From contig CM062218.1 in the NCBI GenBank assembly GCA_031216445.1, forward strand, positions 25,390,001 to 25,454,000: a stretch of 64,000 nucleotides of DNA, in the 5' to 3' direction. Within the stretch, counting starts at the first letter, position 1; each line of letters opens with the position of its first letter. The translations under genes and the position numbers were made by a program. Source of the DNA: Lateolabrax maculatus (taxonomy: Eukaryota > Chordata > Actinopteri > Acropomatiformes > Lateolabracidae). The notes below the pieces were generated by a model. The model ran no database searches, had not been told where the DNA came from, and saw only the letters and a list, made by a program, of their open reading frames with translations. Shown here piece after piece: positions 21,298 through 33,466 of this stretch.

Positions 21298-21760
21298 TGT
21301 CTGAGCTGAGAGATGTCTCTCCCATGTGTGTCCAATGTTTAGATACTTGTGTGGATCCAATGTTTAGATACTTGTGTGGGAAATGTTTAGATAAGCCTAT
21401 GTCCAAGGTCTGGCTACTTTCATAGATGGGTGCCCCTTGGGGGTTGTTTTCCTAAAGTTCCAAAGAGATGAGATCAGTTTCAACCTGAACTATAGGTTCC
21501 ACCTTCCCTTTCTGTAAAATAGCCATGTATGGTTATGAGGTTGGCTCTGAGCCTATCTTGTCACCACACATTAGCTATACCATGAGGCTTTAAAAGGTGT
21601 AGTTTGAGTGGAAAACGGGGGAGATTCACATTGGCTTCGGATCTTCTCACAGGCAATCCATGGTGCTTGTTTTGACGCTGTACTTTTTGTAATAAACCTT
21701 TTTATACAACTAAGTCGGTGTCAGCGGAGATTCCTTCATCATCATCACATCATCGCTACA
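21298..21760 (+). repeat. ERV-A LTR (segment 3)
   Basis: 463 bp with the same U3 direct repeats, TATA-like box and AATAAA as at 4659-5121. Confidence 0.55.
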
Positions 21761-22378
21761 GAAGATAGAACACAGCCAACCCGTCTCAGACAGCTAAGGT
21801 CGCAAAAGGAGGAAGCATTTAGGAGTGGAGACAGAAGCAGGTTCAAAGAGGCAAAGTACAGGTTTAGCAAGGAGGTGAGGGGAGCTAAACGACTGTATTC
21901 TGAGAAACTCCAACACCAGTTCTCAGCCAAGGACTCTGCTTCTGTCTGGAAGGGGCTCAGAGAGCTCACCCATTACAAACCCAGAGCCCCCCACTCTGCT
22001 AACGACTTGCGCCTGTCCAACAATCTGAACAAGTTCTACTGTCGTTTCGAAAGACAATGGGACAGTCCAGACACAATCCCCTGGGACTCCATCCACCAGC
22101 CCCAGGCCACCAGCTTCACCTCTCCCACCACTGCAGGGGCCTGGGCCTCTCCACAACTTCAAACCTCAGAGGCCCCCTTCCCGTCCACAGTGACACCTCT
22201 CTCAATCCTGGAGAGGGATGTTAACAGACAATACAAGAGACAGAACCTCCACAAAGCAGCCGGGCCAGACTCTGTCTCTCCATCCACCCTGAAGCACTGT
22301 GCTGACCAGCTGTCTCTGGTGTTCACAGATATCTTTAACACTTCACTGGAGATATCCCACATACCAGCCTGCTTCAAA
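21761..22378 (+). mobile_element. LINE ORF2 fragment (segment 3)
   Basis: Longer than in segment 1. It continues through KAAGPDSVSPSTLKHCADQL and HIPACFK, the first RT motifs of a CR1/L2/Rex1-like LINE, then stops abruptly at 22378, before the catalytic part. It lacks both LINE ends. Confidence 0.7.
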
Positions 22379-22587
22379 TGTTCCAGCAAGAGATACTGTA
22401 AGACTTAGAGCACACTGGCAGACGAAGAGAAAGACAAAAGACACTCACATATGTGCAGCCTGCAGTATACTGGATCCAATGGCCAGCTGACTCAGAACTT
22501 GCACACCAATGGAGTGTGTGAAAAGCCTGGATACAGAAAGAACTGCCCACAGCACAAGAACCACGACTGCCGCTGCACTGCACTCTG
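22379..22587 (+). pseudogene. gag: ERV-A gag end, possible nucleocapsid zinc knuckle (segment 3)
   Basis: One frame contains CEKPGYRKNCPQHKN, which recalls a retroviral zinc knuckle with the His replaced by Tyr and a Cys missing. It is Lys/Arg-rich. Its placement just before pol supports a nucleocapsid remnant. Weak. Confidence 0.3.
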
Positions 22588-23445
22588 ATGTATGATGAGA
22601 CTCAGCAACATACTGACTACAAAGAATGCTGGACAGAGTTGATTACAGGCAAAATATTATCTGTAATATGTCAAGACCTGTATGTTGGACCACAAGGACC
22701 AGCAGCAGCAGTTACTCTACCACCAGAACTACGTCCCTGGTTTCAAGTCACCAGCTCCGTCCCACATGTTACACTCCTGATAGCTAATGGACATGAATCA
22801 CGTGACCTAGGACCGATGGTGAAGGCAGCACTACAAGTGACTGTATGGAAACCAACTCAGAACACGCATGTGCAGTCATCCTCCGATGGACAATATGTGA
22901 AAATATTTCTGCGAGCATATGACAAAGGAACAAGAGCCCAAGTGCTACTAAGTCAGAGATTCCCTACTCAACTGCCACTCTCAGAAGAACATAGTGTGCT
23001 ACTACATCAGATACCACATGAGTTATGGTCACATCATAAAACAGATGTAGGGCTAGTTAGGTCAGCACAGCCAGTTCACATCAAAGCAAAAGAGGGCATT
23101 GTGTTGCCATACCAAAAACAATATCCCATGAAACCACACCAAATAGCAGGTATAAGACCCACCATCAAGGGCTTGGTAGCAGCAGGTGTGTTAAAACCAA
23201 CAAAAAGTCTGTGTAATACACCAACTTGTCCAATAAAACAAAATAAACTCTAGTGACTATCGATTGGTGCATGATTTGTGCGCCATTAATTCCACTGTAG
23301 ATGCAGAAGTACCTGTGGTTCCAGACCCACATACTTTGCTTTCTAATATCCCACATGACGCCTGTTGGTACACAGCATTTGTTAGTGTGCCATTACACCC
23401 AGATTCACAGTATCTGTTTGCTTTTACATATCAAGGACAGCAGTA
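22588..23445 (+). pseudogene. pol: ERV-A pol start and RT N-terminal half (segment 3)
   Basis: A 221-codon frame (22588-23253) covers the region before RT and the RT fingers. A frameshift near 23250 leads to the palm-side frame 23264-23445 with VPDPHTLL and YLFAFTYQGQQY, cut by cassette 3. No clear protease Asp-Thr/Ser-Gly motif could be placed. Confidence 0.7.
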
Positions 23446-23899
23446 CACTGTAAATGCAAACATGGTATTTAATTAAAAATAGTAAATTGACTTAAATCAT
23501 TTTTTATCAAATTGCTATTAACACTCACTTTTAGTAAGTTACTTGTAATTTGTGGTTGAAAAATCTCACCAGCTCAGTCTACTTGAACTGGATTAATTTA
23601 GAAAAAGTATGTTTTCGATAATTGTGCTTTTACAAGTACATTTACTCAATACTGCACTTAAGTACAAAGTACTTTAAGTACTTTACTTTTTTTTTCATAT
23701 TACTGTCTACTTTTACTCCACTACATTTCAGAGGGAAATATTGTACTTTTTACATCACTGCATATGTAATAATACATACGCGATATATAATAATAATCAG
23801 TAGTATGCTACTTTTAATTTTAATATTTTAAGTATTTCTTTTTGTGGTTATATGTTTTTTACTTAATTGAAATTTGCTTCGATTTGAAAACTTCGCCGG

Positions 23900-24064
23900 C
23901 TTTTTTTTTTTTTCCCCGACCTGTGGGCATGCGCAACTCCGTCCTCTCTACGCCTGACGGTATGTCAACAACACACCCGCAACGGACGAGGAGCTGGACC
24001 TAATCCCTGCAACAGCACTCGTTAAGGTTATTTTCAGCATTCTTGTGCTTGGCACACTCATTTG
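23900..24064 (+). promoter_or_regulatory. CpG-rich promoter and exon 1 (cassette 3)
   Basis: Same CpG block and donor (exon end 24064) as in cassette 1. The ~60-bp deletion lies just upstream (near 23873). Confidence 0.5.
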
Positions 24065-24594
24065 GTGAGTAATATTTTACCCTTGTTTAGACCGTTTTCT
24101 TTCTGTAAGTAAGCGCCATATTTTTCGTGCTTGCTAGTAATGATGTGTGTTGTAATGTCGGCTAACGCTGCCTCAGAGCTATATAGCTCTGAGCTAGCTG
24201 AACTATATTATGGACATAACGTGTCTTACTTTTGTCACGTTAAAGTTGAGGAGAAACTTTAGTGTAGCGGTCGCGGGCGTGCTCGTCACGTGCACGCGCA
24301 CACCCGCTGTCGGAGTTGATTTTTTTTTCTGAGGCCAGTCATCTATGAGTACTCACTCACGATGAGAGACTGATCCCGGCGGTTTGTGAGTTTCCATGAG
24401 CAGGAGGGCATTCACATGGCAGAACATCAGAACAAGTCTGGATGTATCATTTTATTTTACGTTCGGCTGTTAAGTTAGGACTATGCTAACTTAATGTTAT
24501 TTTATTTAACCCTCCTCACTTAACACTAGTCATATTTGTAGCTGTGTCGTTTCCATGGTTACCACGTTTAGCGCGCCCAATGAGCCGGTCACCC

Positions 24595-25204
24595 GCTCCA
24601 CTCAGTGTGATCATTCTGCAGGATCAATGAACTGTCAGCGTGTTTAATCAATCATAACTCTGAATACTAAACTGATTTTCACGGGATTGTTTAATGCAAA
24701 CGTCACACATGTATATATATATACAGATATATAGGGAGAGAGAGATAGATAGATAGATATAGATTTTCATTTTTTTTTATATATATGTAGATATACATAT
24801 TCATTTTTTCTGAGATCTAACTTCTGTCTATTGTGTTTTATCTTATATTGATGTATAATGTTGTATTGTTTCTTCATTTTTCAACTTATTAAAATAGCTG
24901 AGTAGTACACAATCTGCTTCTGCTTCTCTATCATATATTAGTGTTTTTATATATATGTGTGTGTGTGTATTATATTATATCATATATAGCATATATCACA
25001 TACCAGAATATTCTATTACCGTTATGCCTATTATGTATATTAAAATACGCAGAATCATGTGTCCGGTATCATGCCTACATGTATGACGTTTGCAGAAAAA
25101 AATCCCGTGAAAATCAGTTTAGTATTCAGAGTTATGATTAATTAAATGCATTGACACTTCATTGTACCTGCAGACAGATTACACTGAGTGGAGCGGGTGA
25201 CCGG
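24595..25204 (+). repeat. Large palindrome in intron 1 (cassette 3)
   Basis: Arms as in cassette 1, with a shorter TA/GATA spacer. The YY1-like motif follows at about 25208-25221. Confidence 0.85.
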
Positions 25205-25602
25205 TCCAAGATGGCGGCCCCACGTCTCGTCAGCGCCAATAGGCAGTAGCGGTCGATGCGGCGTCTACTCTTTATATGTCTATGCCGCACACTGTTTACT
25301 TGCGCAGTGCTTGTCTGATCACACGAGGAGCGCAGTGAGAGCCCGCAGATCAGATTTGGGACAGACAAAAGGGTCTCCCTGTCTGTCTTTTTATCATAGC
25401 CTGTTACCATTGCTGGCATACTCAGTGGCCTAAGTTATTCTTTAAGGTTATGTTGTCTAGAATATGTACATTACAATACTGTCTTTGTGGGTAATAGGCC
25501 TATGTTACAGTTTTCACTTGTACTGGAAACAAGATGTTTATGAGTTGTGGTGAGCTTTGGTTGTGTTAAATTGTTGTATTCTTCTTAACTGTCCCCTTCC
25601 AG

Positions 25603-25649
25603 GCTCAGGCAGATGGTGATCAATCCACAGTTCCCTTGATACCACATAA
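25603..25649 (+). other. Noncoding exon 2 (cassette 3)
   Basis: Identical splice signals and eight-codon uORF as at 8479-8525. Confidence 0.5.
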
Positions 25650-25900
25650 GTGAGTCATTTACCATTTACCTTTTGTACTGCTGTGTTCATTTGGTAGCTG
25701 TTCTTGTCTTAAAGAAGTTAAATGATTAAAAGCTTGATAATTAGATAGATTTTTGCAAGGATTTAGTTTTTTTCTGTTGCTCTGGTATTTCAAGTCTGAT
25801 ACTGCATGTTAGTGTTTTTGTTTTTTGTTTCTATTTTGCCGGGCTTGATGCTAAAATGATCTTTTCTTTTCAGATTTTTCAAGAAGACAAAAAACTTCCT

Positions 25901-26632
25901 ATGCAGTGGTCGTGTAAGTACTGCACATTTTGTGCTGAAAAGAGGTGCTTCTTACTTAAGCATTACCGCTTAAAAGACGGGTGCCACACTCGAATATCAC
26001 CACTACCGTGCCTTTATAAGGAGTGCCTGTGCACATTTAAATCTTTCAATGCACTCAAAGTCCACTTATCAACATGGCACACTCAAAAGGACCTGGGGAA
26101 CGTGGGTGAAACTGCTTTCCATTGTCAGCTGTGTGACTTTGTGGAGCCTTGCACTGGAGCTGACTTTTTTACCCATTTACGAAGACATTTGAAGCTGAAG
26201 CAAAAGGTTTCCTGTCCATATCAAGGCTGTAGCTTTCAGAGCAATGTTTATTCAACCTTTAATGCACATAAAAGCAAAGAACATCAAGACCACAATAAGA
26301 TGGCATTCAAACCTGAAATTGTGTCACATAATGTACTTGAGGTACCTCCACCTAATATAAATATTCAACCTGAGGATAGTGCCCCTGAAACTGATCAGGT
26401 TGAGTTTGAGGTTACTGAGCTCAATGAAGATGTGGGAGACTTGGAGAGTCAGTTGGAACATAATGTAGCTGCTGTTTTTCTGAAAATGTCATCGATTCTT
26501 AACATCTCTGAAAATGCCCTGCAAGAAGTTATAGAGCAGATCAACCAAATTTATGTGCTTTCACAGCCATTGTTACATACCTCGGTTGGAAAAATACTAA
26601 ATCAACATTGTGGAGATGTTGAGGACTCTTAA
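25901..26632 (+). CDS. Zinc-finger frame with damaged finger 1 (cassette 3)
   Basis: 243 codons, same as at 8777 except His26 to Asp (KHGCH reads KDGCH). This removes the last zinc ligand of finger 1 in this copy only. Fingers 2-4 keep all ligands. Confidence 0.5.
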   Translation: MQWSCKYCTFCAEKRCFLLKHYRLKDGCHTRISPLPCLYKECLCTFKSFNALKVHLSTWHTQKDLGNVGETAFHCQLCDFVEPCTGADFFTHLRRHLKLKQKVSCPYQGCSFQSNVYSTFNAHKSKEHQDHNKMAFKPEIVSHNVLEVPPPNINIQPEDSAPETDQVEFEVTELNEDVGDLESQLEHNVAAVFLKMSSILNISENALQEVIEQINQIYVLSQPLLHTSVGKILNQHCGDVEDS

Positions 26633-29399
26633 GTGAGTGAGATAGCTAAAGTATTTACTGAGAATAATGTATTCCTGAAATTCACTTCTACTAGGGGGTC
26701 ATTGTCAACCACTAGCAAGCGAACATCATACATTTGAAAAGAATTCTCAGTGGTGACGCCTATTGAGTTTGTCCTAAAAAATGACAGGCAGACAGTTGTG
26801 TATATCCCCATACTAAAAATGCTGCAGACATTACTAAACAATGGAGAAATTTTAGATAAGGCCATGTCATCTGAGACAAATTTGTCACAAGGATACAGAT
26901 CTCACAGGGATGGTTACCGGTTTAAAGACAATTCTCTCTTGACAGAGGAAGAATTCAGGATTGCTCTTTTCTTGTACATAGATGATTTTGAGGTGGCTAA
27001 GCCCTTGGGAACCTCCAGAAAGAAACACAAGCTGCCATCTACTGGGTACTTGGAAATCTACACCCTAAATATCGCTCCTCTCTTCATTCCATTCAGCTTG
27101 CTCTACTCATCATCGCTGAAGATGATATCAGGAAGTTGACTTTAAATGAGAGACCACAGTCTATTGAAGAATTAAAAGTGCAACTGGTAGATAAACTGTC
27201 ACTGCAGTATGACTTTAAACTGCAGTATGAAGATCAAGACTTCCATAATGCCCTCTGCAATTTGACTGAAATAACTGATTTACCTGAAAGAGCTACGCTC
27301 AAAATCATCCCTCTTGTGACTCTCCATTTAACCGCATTGTCATCACCCACCACAACATCAGAAACTGAGTGCAGCACAGCAGACACTGAGATCCTGTCGA
27401 CAGGAAGAGCATCACCATCGCTAAGACAACAGTGGCCAGATTTCTTTGACATACCCAATTTCTCAGTTGATGTTGACTATAGACTCAGACAGGCAGATCT
27501 TGCCTTTATGAAGGATGGAACACGTATGACTCTACCACGAGATATGAAGCATGACATACTAGAAAAGCTTGCTGAGACGATGTACAGTTTCAAGGCTTAC
27601 CCTAAAGATGATGACTTCAGCAGTGTTGCAAAAGCACTAATTAGCAAACACCCCTGCCTCACTGAGCCTGGACCACACAGATGGTATGGCTGGAAAAACA
27701 GCCTTAAATTATCGCACAAAGCTCCAAAAAGCTGGATGTGAGGATGTAGCAATCAATGGAGGCAAAAGAAGTAAAGGCAACCCAGAAGGAGAATCCTCAA
27801 GCAAGAATATCAAACGGCCAAAAAGAGGTGAAGCAAACTACCTACCTAACTTACCTGAAGGACATGATGAAACAAGCCTTGAAAATGCCAGAAAGGTTCT
27901 CGTGGAAGAAATGAAGAAGAAACAACCCAATGGCACTCTCATCTCACAAATGATGGACCAATCATTCCCACTACGCAGACAAGAAATTGTAGAAAAGGAA
28001 CCTGCTGTACAGAACATTGTTGAACGATGGCCAGCACTCTTCACAGACAGGTAAACTATTTTTGTTCTCAACCAATAAAATAATGCCTATCAAAAAGAAA
28101 TTCAAGGTGTGTGGCTAGAAATCCAAACACACTTGTTGGAATGTTAACACTTCTGCCATCTCTCCATCCCTACCCACCCCTCTCTCTACTTTTCAGGTGT
28201 TTGCTGAGTTCAACAGAATCGCAAGTAAGAATCTTGAGGGAGACTTCTTTGAGGCTCTGGACCAGTATACCCCACGTTTCATTGAACTTTTCAAAACAAG
28301 AAGGGGAACTGTTGGCCAGAAGCTCAGTGAGCTGATGCAGCACATGAGCTGGATGGTAAGTAGGTTAATTTTGCTTTTGATCTGTGTGATAGTTCATCAA
28401 TCAAGTTCTAAATGAGATGATCCAGCCCAACCTATTCTATTTCCTGTCTGACTTGTGCTTGTGCCTTGCAAATTACTCTGTTAACTGGTCTTTTCTCTCT
28501 CTGTGTATCATTAGACACCAGACGTGACAGTACTTCGCTCTGTTGTCCTCAAAGGCATTCCTATTTTACTTGGTGACGACTCCAGTGAATTCTTCAAGAC
28601 ATGCTCTGTAAGTACTTGCACATAAGAAAAAGTTTGGTCTGCATTAAAATAGAACTATATCTGTGCTGACATAGAAGATGTAATTTTATCTGCACAATAT
28701 ACAATATACATTTTGTACAGTGATTGATGTATTTTGTATGGCAATTCCTCCACAGCTAATCTGAGAGGTATTTAAACAGCCAGTAAATAAAAATGAAATT
28801 TGCCACATAAACGTTGTACACATTAATTAATTGTAAATCTAAGGAGCAGGAGTCCAGGCTGAAAAGTCAGTGTCACTGTTTAAGAATATATGGACCTTGT
28901 GGACCATAGCTTTAGTTTAATCATACCACATTTATTTTGTTGGTTATATTGTAACAATCCAGTATGAACACATATTTAAAACCATATTCCCTAGCAAATG
29001 CTTTCAACATTAAAAATGAATGTTTAGAAGAGCATTAATTGCCATGCTGAAGAATGTGTGTGTGTGTCTTTGTAGGGTACAGCGAGAGACGAGGCCCTAG
29101 AATGCACTGTCGGTGTGCTGACAGTTGTCAGTGAAGATAATCCTCATGAGGGTCCAAGTTCAGTAGACCTCCAGCCCATCTCCACTGCCATCATTCTGGA
29201 GGGAGGTATCATCATGGATCATATAAAAAAACTTGCCTCAGGCAGTTTGTCTGTTATTTGGGCTTACATATGCTTTGCATTTGGATTACCCAAAATGCAT
29301 GGCAAATACACTCAACTTCATTCAGACTGTGATGCTTGGACTGGGAAAGAAAACCTCCCACCAAAACTGTTAACTTTGAAGAACAGTCTACTGGGTTAG
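26633..29399 (+). pseudogene. SAMD3-like part, exons 3-6 (cassette 3)
   Basis: Exon 3 runs to 28050, exon 4 is 28197-28355, exon 5 is 28515-28607 and exon 6 is 29076-29399. It has the shared stops and shifts, plus Asp to Glu near 27363 and Ser to Pro near 27724. The exon 6 frame is intact. Confidence 0.55.
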
Positions 29400-30372
29400 A
29401 CCAGTAAAGAGCCATCAGCTGTCAGATAGTACTTTGTAAATTATGCAGCAGTTAATGTTCTCCTGTTATCAGAGAAAGTTTTATGCTTTCATGCAACTGA
29501 GCTGGCTTGTTTATGATCTCAAGAAAAAAAAAAATTCTATTAAAGTGTACCATGTTATGCTAGTATGCTAATGGTGGAAATAGCGCCACCTTGTGTTGCA
29601 AAGAGTTGTTAGATAATGTTGTCAGAAAGGAACCTAGCAAGGTTGACCTGTTTACATTTGTGTTTTGGGAAAACTTTTAATTATAGTAGTTATAATGTAG
29701 TACAAATACAAAACCCAAGGAGTGATGTTTTTCTGTGTTGGTTTAAACCTTGGACTGATGCTCGCTTTGGGACACAAAAGCATTTGTTGTACTTTCAGTT
29801 TTGATCAGAAATGCAATGATTTTGCATGCACTGAAGTCCTGTAATTATCAGGTGTTTACCTGTTTAATATTGTGAGACTGTTACATGCATAGAATTAGCT
29901 CACAAAAATGTGGTTTTATTTTTGCCATGTCCATGTCATGTTCTACAGTCAAATCAAACCACAAGTTTGTTGTTTAGCTGCTGTTTTGTACTTGAATGTA
30001 CAAGAAAGTGATACTTGGGAACAGAACACTTGAGGCTGAATAATAGATTTAATGCATATTGTTATTACAATAGCCTAACAGACATAGATCACACTATGAG
30101 CAATTTTACAACTAGCTTTAAAATACATTAAATATGACAAGAGGATAGAGAACAGTAATTTTATTGTTTATTGTAAGGTTATTACATGAGTGATAAAACA
30201 CACATTTTATATTGGAGAATTGGAATCAAAAGTAACAATATCGAACATTTATTGTTCAGTCTAGATCTGTCAGTGATGCAATTATTTTTTTAATAAATGT
30301 TGTAATGCAGCTGAACAAACCCAGTGAGTGTTCTTTTAAAGTATGTGTTTGTGGTGTTTTTCCCTTTATTAG
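29400..30372 (+). other. 3' flank (cassette 3), no gene seen
   Basis: As in the other cassettes, with a few substitutions (for example in the A-run near 29523). Confidence 0.4.
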
Positions 30373-30462
30373 GTAATAACAGCTAAAATAGATAAGAAAT
30401 GGGAGAAGGACAAGGACCCATTCAAGGAAATTGGTTTGTTTAATTTAACTGAACTGAAATGA
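30373..30462 (+). other. Exon-like segment (cassette 3)
   Basis: Same 29-codon frame and acceptor as at 2463-2552. Confidence 0.3.
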
Positions 30463-30625
30463 ACTGAAAAAAAATGAGTGAGTAGTAAGTAGTAGGTATC
30501 ATAATTCTAAGTGGGGTTAAATTTGTATCAAGCAGTCCACACAAAATGAAAAAATTAAGTTAACACTAAGCATGGCTATTAAGTTACATGAACTTTTTTT
30601 TTTTTTTTTAAAAAAGTTTTTTTTA

Positions 30626-30960
30626 AGTCCCTCAATATTCAGTCGAGTATTGGCTAATGACCTGCAACACCTAGACGTGTCCAGTACAGTACTACAATAT
30701 GTAGATGATCTCTTGATATGTAGCACCTCCAAAGCTCAATGTGCACAAGACTCAGTCTCAGCCCTGATGGCTTTAGAAAAGGGGGCTCACAAGGTGAGTA
30801 AAAATAAATTACAGTTTTGCCAGACACAGGTTGAATACTTAGGTAGACAACTCTGTGGCACTAAATGAGCTATAGTGCCCTCACAAATTGAGGCAGTATC
30901 GAAAGCTCCCAAACCACAAACGGTGAGACACGTCTTCATTTCTGCCATCTCAGCTTTACT
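30626..30960 (+). pseudogene. pol: ERV-A RT C-terminal half (segment 4)
   Basis: The YVDD box is intact; TGA at 30866-30868. The frame is open upstream into the T-run, so an artefactual 98-codon frame spans the junction. Confidence 0.75.
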
Positions 30961-31663
30961 AGAAGCCATACACCATCCAAAAGTGTTAGCCATCATTAAA
31001 TGCGTAGCTCATCAAAAAACGAATTCCCTGATAGCTAAAGGCAGATGCAGCCGCAAAACGCATAGCTACACCCACCTGTATAGGACCACTGCTAGTAGCT
31101 GGAGATTGTGAACCACTGACAAACTTATATATATATGATATATATATATATATATATGAGCTATATATATGTGCTGCTATGTAATAGCAGCACAACATCA
31201 GGCAAGTCCATATGCACATTCTGTATGGGCAAAAAGGGGGGGAAGTATAATCACTGAAGAAGGTCCATCACATGGGCTATGGCGAAGTGCACATGGACAT
31301 ATTGTCCTCCCAACATCTTTGGTACAGGTTGCTACACGTAGTGCGCATGGTCAGGACCATTGCACAAGTGGGGAGGTGTTGAGACGCCTTCAAGCAGTCT
31401 GGTGGTCACCATTTTTCCGACCTGCGTTTGTAGCTGAGACAATAAAAAAAGCCCTAAAAATGCTAGGAATCAAACAGAAGTTCAGATGTGTGTATCACCC
31501 ACAGTCACAGAGAGTAGTGGAAAGGGCAAATGGCATGCTAAAAGCAAAACTTGCAAAAATTAGAGCAGACAGTCAGTATAAAATCAATTGGGTAGATGCA
31601 TTGCCACTTGCTTTGATGGCTATACGAACACTAACTAACACTAACACTAAGCTAAGAGACTAA
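30940..31663 (+). pseudogene. pol: ERV-A RNase H end and integrase (segment 4)
   Basis: The RNase H fragment has an 11-bp deletion near 31043 that removes the NNLA residues before the DEAA motif. The integrase frame 31169-31663 is open (164 codons) with the same internal core deletion; one Ala is replaced by Gly near 31241. Confidence 0.6.
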
Positions 31664-31787
31664 CACATCTAATACCACACGAGGCACTTACAGGGAGACC
31701 GATGCCGGTTCCCTTTTGTAGAGGGCCGTATGCGAGCAATGTGAACGAGAACTAACATGCTACCTACGACACCTAACGCAAATACAC

Positions 31788-32057
31788 AAAGCTGTGCTCC
31801 AACAGGTAAAAGCTGTGTCTGAGGACAGAGACGCTGACATTCCAGAGCAGCTAAGGAGAGTTGAACCTGGAGACTGGGTCTACGTAAAGGTGTTCAAACG
31901 AAAGTGGGACCAACCAAGGTGAGAAGGACCCTTTAAGGTTATCCTAACTACCCCAACTGCGCTGAAAGTAGAGGGTAAGAAATGTTGGTTCCATTTAAAC
32001 CATTGCTGCAGAGCGAGGGATCCAGGTGAGACAGCAAGGGCACAGCACGATCCAGAA
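31788..32057 (+). pseudogene. pol: ERV-A integrase C-terminal domain (segment 4)
   Basis: Same motifs and stop as in segment 3. Confidence 0.55.
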
Positions 32058-32385
32058 AGGGACGGTGAAGCCTCCCAACTGGAAGATAGACAGCTTCAAG
32101 ATCCAAGGACAAAGATGATCACAGAGACTGGCTGAGAGGAGGAGTACCAGTAAACAACATAATCACACTCACGTATATAAAGTCAGCTCAATACAATCAA
32201 ACATTGACATTAGGACCAGAAGGCATAAAAATAGACACGCATGTGGTTCACAGACAATGCCTAAAAGAAGGGACAGTGATGGTAGTGGTACAATGTTCAC
32301 GAAATCAATGCACATAGATAAACCTACACCAAACCATGACAGCTGAAGAAGCAACCAAATTGACCCAAATTTAAGTAAAATGAGG

Positions 32386-32848
32386 TGTCTGAGCTGAGAG
32401 ATGTCTCTCCCATGTGTGTCCAATGTTTAGATACTTGTGTGGATCCAATGTTTAGATACTTGTGTGGGAAATGTTTAGATAAGCCTATGTCCAAGGTCTG
32501 GCTACTTTCATAGATGGGTGCCCCTTGGGGGTTGTTTTCCTAAAGTTCCAAAGAGATGAGATCAGTTTCAACCTGAACTATAGGTTCCACCTTCCCTTTC
32601 TGTAAAATAGCCATGTATGGTTATGAGGTTGGCTCTGAGCCTATCTTGTCACCACACATTAGCTATACCATGAGGCTTTAAAAGGTGTAGTTTGAGTGGA
32701 AAACGGGGGAGATTCACATTGGCTTCGGATCTTCTCACAGGCAATCCATGGTGCTTGTTTTGACGCTGTACTTTTTGTAATAAACCTTTTTATACAACTA
32801 AGTCGGTGTCAGCGGAGATTCCTTCATCATCATCACATCATCGCTACA
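32386..32848 (+). repeat. ERV-A LTR (segment 4)
   Basis: 463 bp, same elements as the LTRs at 4659 and 21298. Confidence 0.55.
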
Positions 32849-33466
32849 GAAGATAGAACACAGCCAACCCGTCTCAGACAGCTAAGGTCGCAAAAGGAGG
32901 AAGCATTTAGGAGTGGAGACAGAAGCAGGTTCAAAGAGGCAAAGTACAGGTTTAGCAAGGAGGTGAGGGGAGCTAAACGACTGTATTCTGAGAAACTCCA
33001 ACACCAGTTCTCAGCCAAGGACTCTGCTTCTGTCTGGAAGGGGCTCAGAGAGCTCACCCATTACAAACCCAGAGCCCCCCACTCTGCTAACGACTTGCGC
33101 CTGTCCAACAATCTGAACAAGTTCTACTGTCGTTTCGAAAGACAATGGGACAGTCCAGACACAATCCCCTGGGACTCCATCCACCAGCCCCAGGCCACCA
33201 GCTTCACCTCTCCCACCACTGCAGGGGCCTGGGCCTCTCCACAACTTCAAACCTCAGAGGCCCCCTTCCCGTCCACAGTGACACCTCTCTCAATCCTGGA
33301 GAGGGATGTTAACAGACAATACAAGAGACAGAACCTCCACAAAGCAGCCGGGCCAGACTCTGTCTCTCCATCCACCCTGAAGCACTGTGCTGACCAGCTG
33401 TCTCTGGTGTTCACAGATATCTTTAACACTTCACTGGAGATATCCCACATACCAGCCTGCTTCAAA
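32849..33466 (+). mobile_element. LINE ORF2 fragment (segment 4)
   Basis: Same extent and ends as in segment 3. Confidence 0.7.

Larger units (their letters stand above)
19500..23445 (+). mobile_element. ERV-A segment 3 (most complete)
   Basis: Between AGTA (19500-19503) and AGTA (23442-23445) it holds all the parts of segment 1 plus ~578 bp missing there (about 22240-22817: the LINE end, a nucleocapsid-like piece and the start of pol). It is the best reference copy of the array's retroviral part. Confidence 0.8.
23446..30624 (+). mobile_element. Cassette 3: right terminus lost
   Basis: The left terminus CACTGTAAAT is at 23446. The right end runs into a T-run (about 30594-30624) and joins RT sequence directly. 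The final ~130 bp of the cassette, the terminal repeat and the first ~25 bp of the RT half are gone. It also lacks ~60 bp near 23873 compared with cassettes 1 and 4. Confidence 0.75.
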
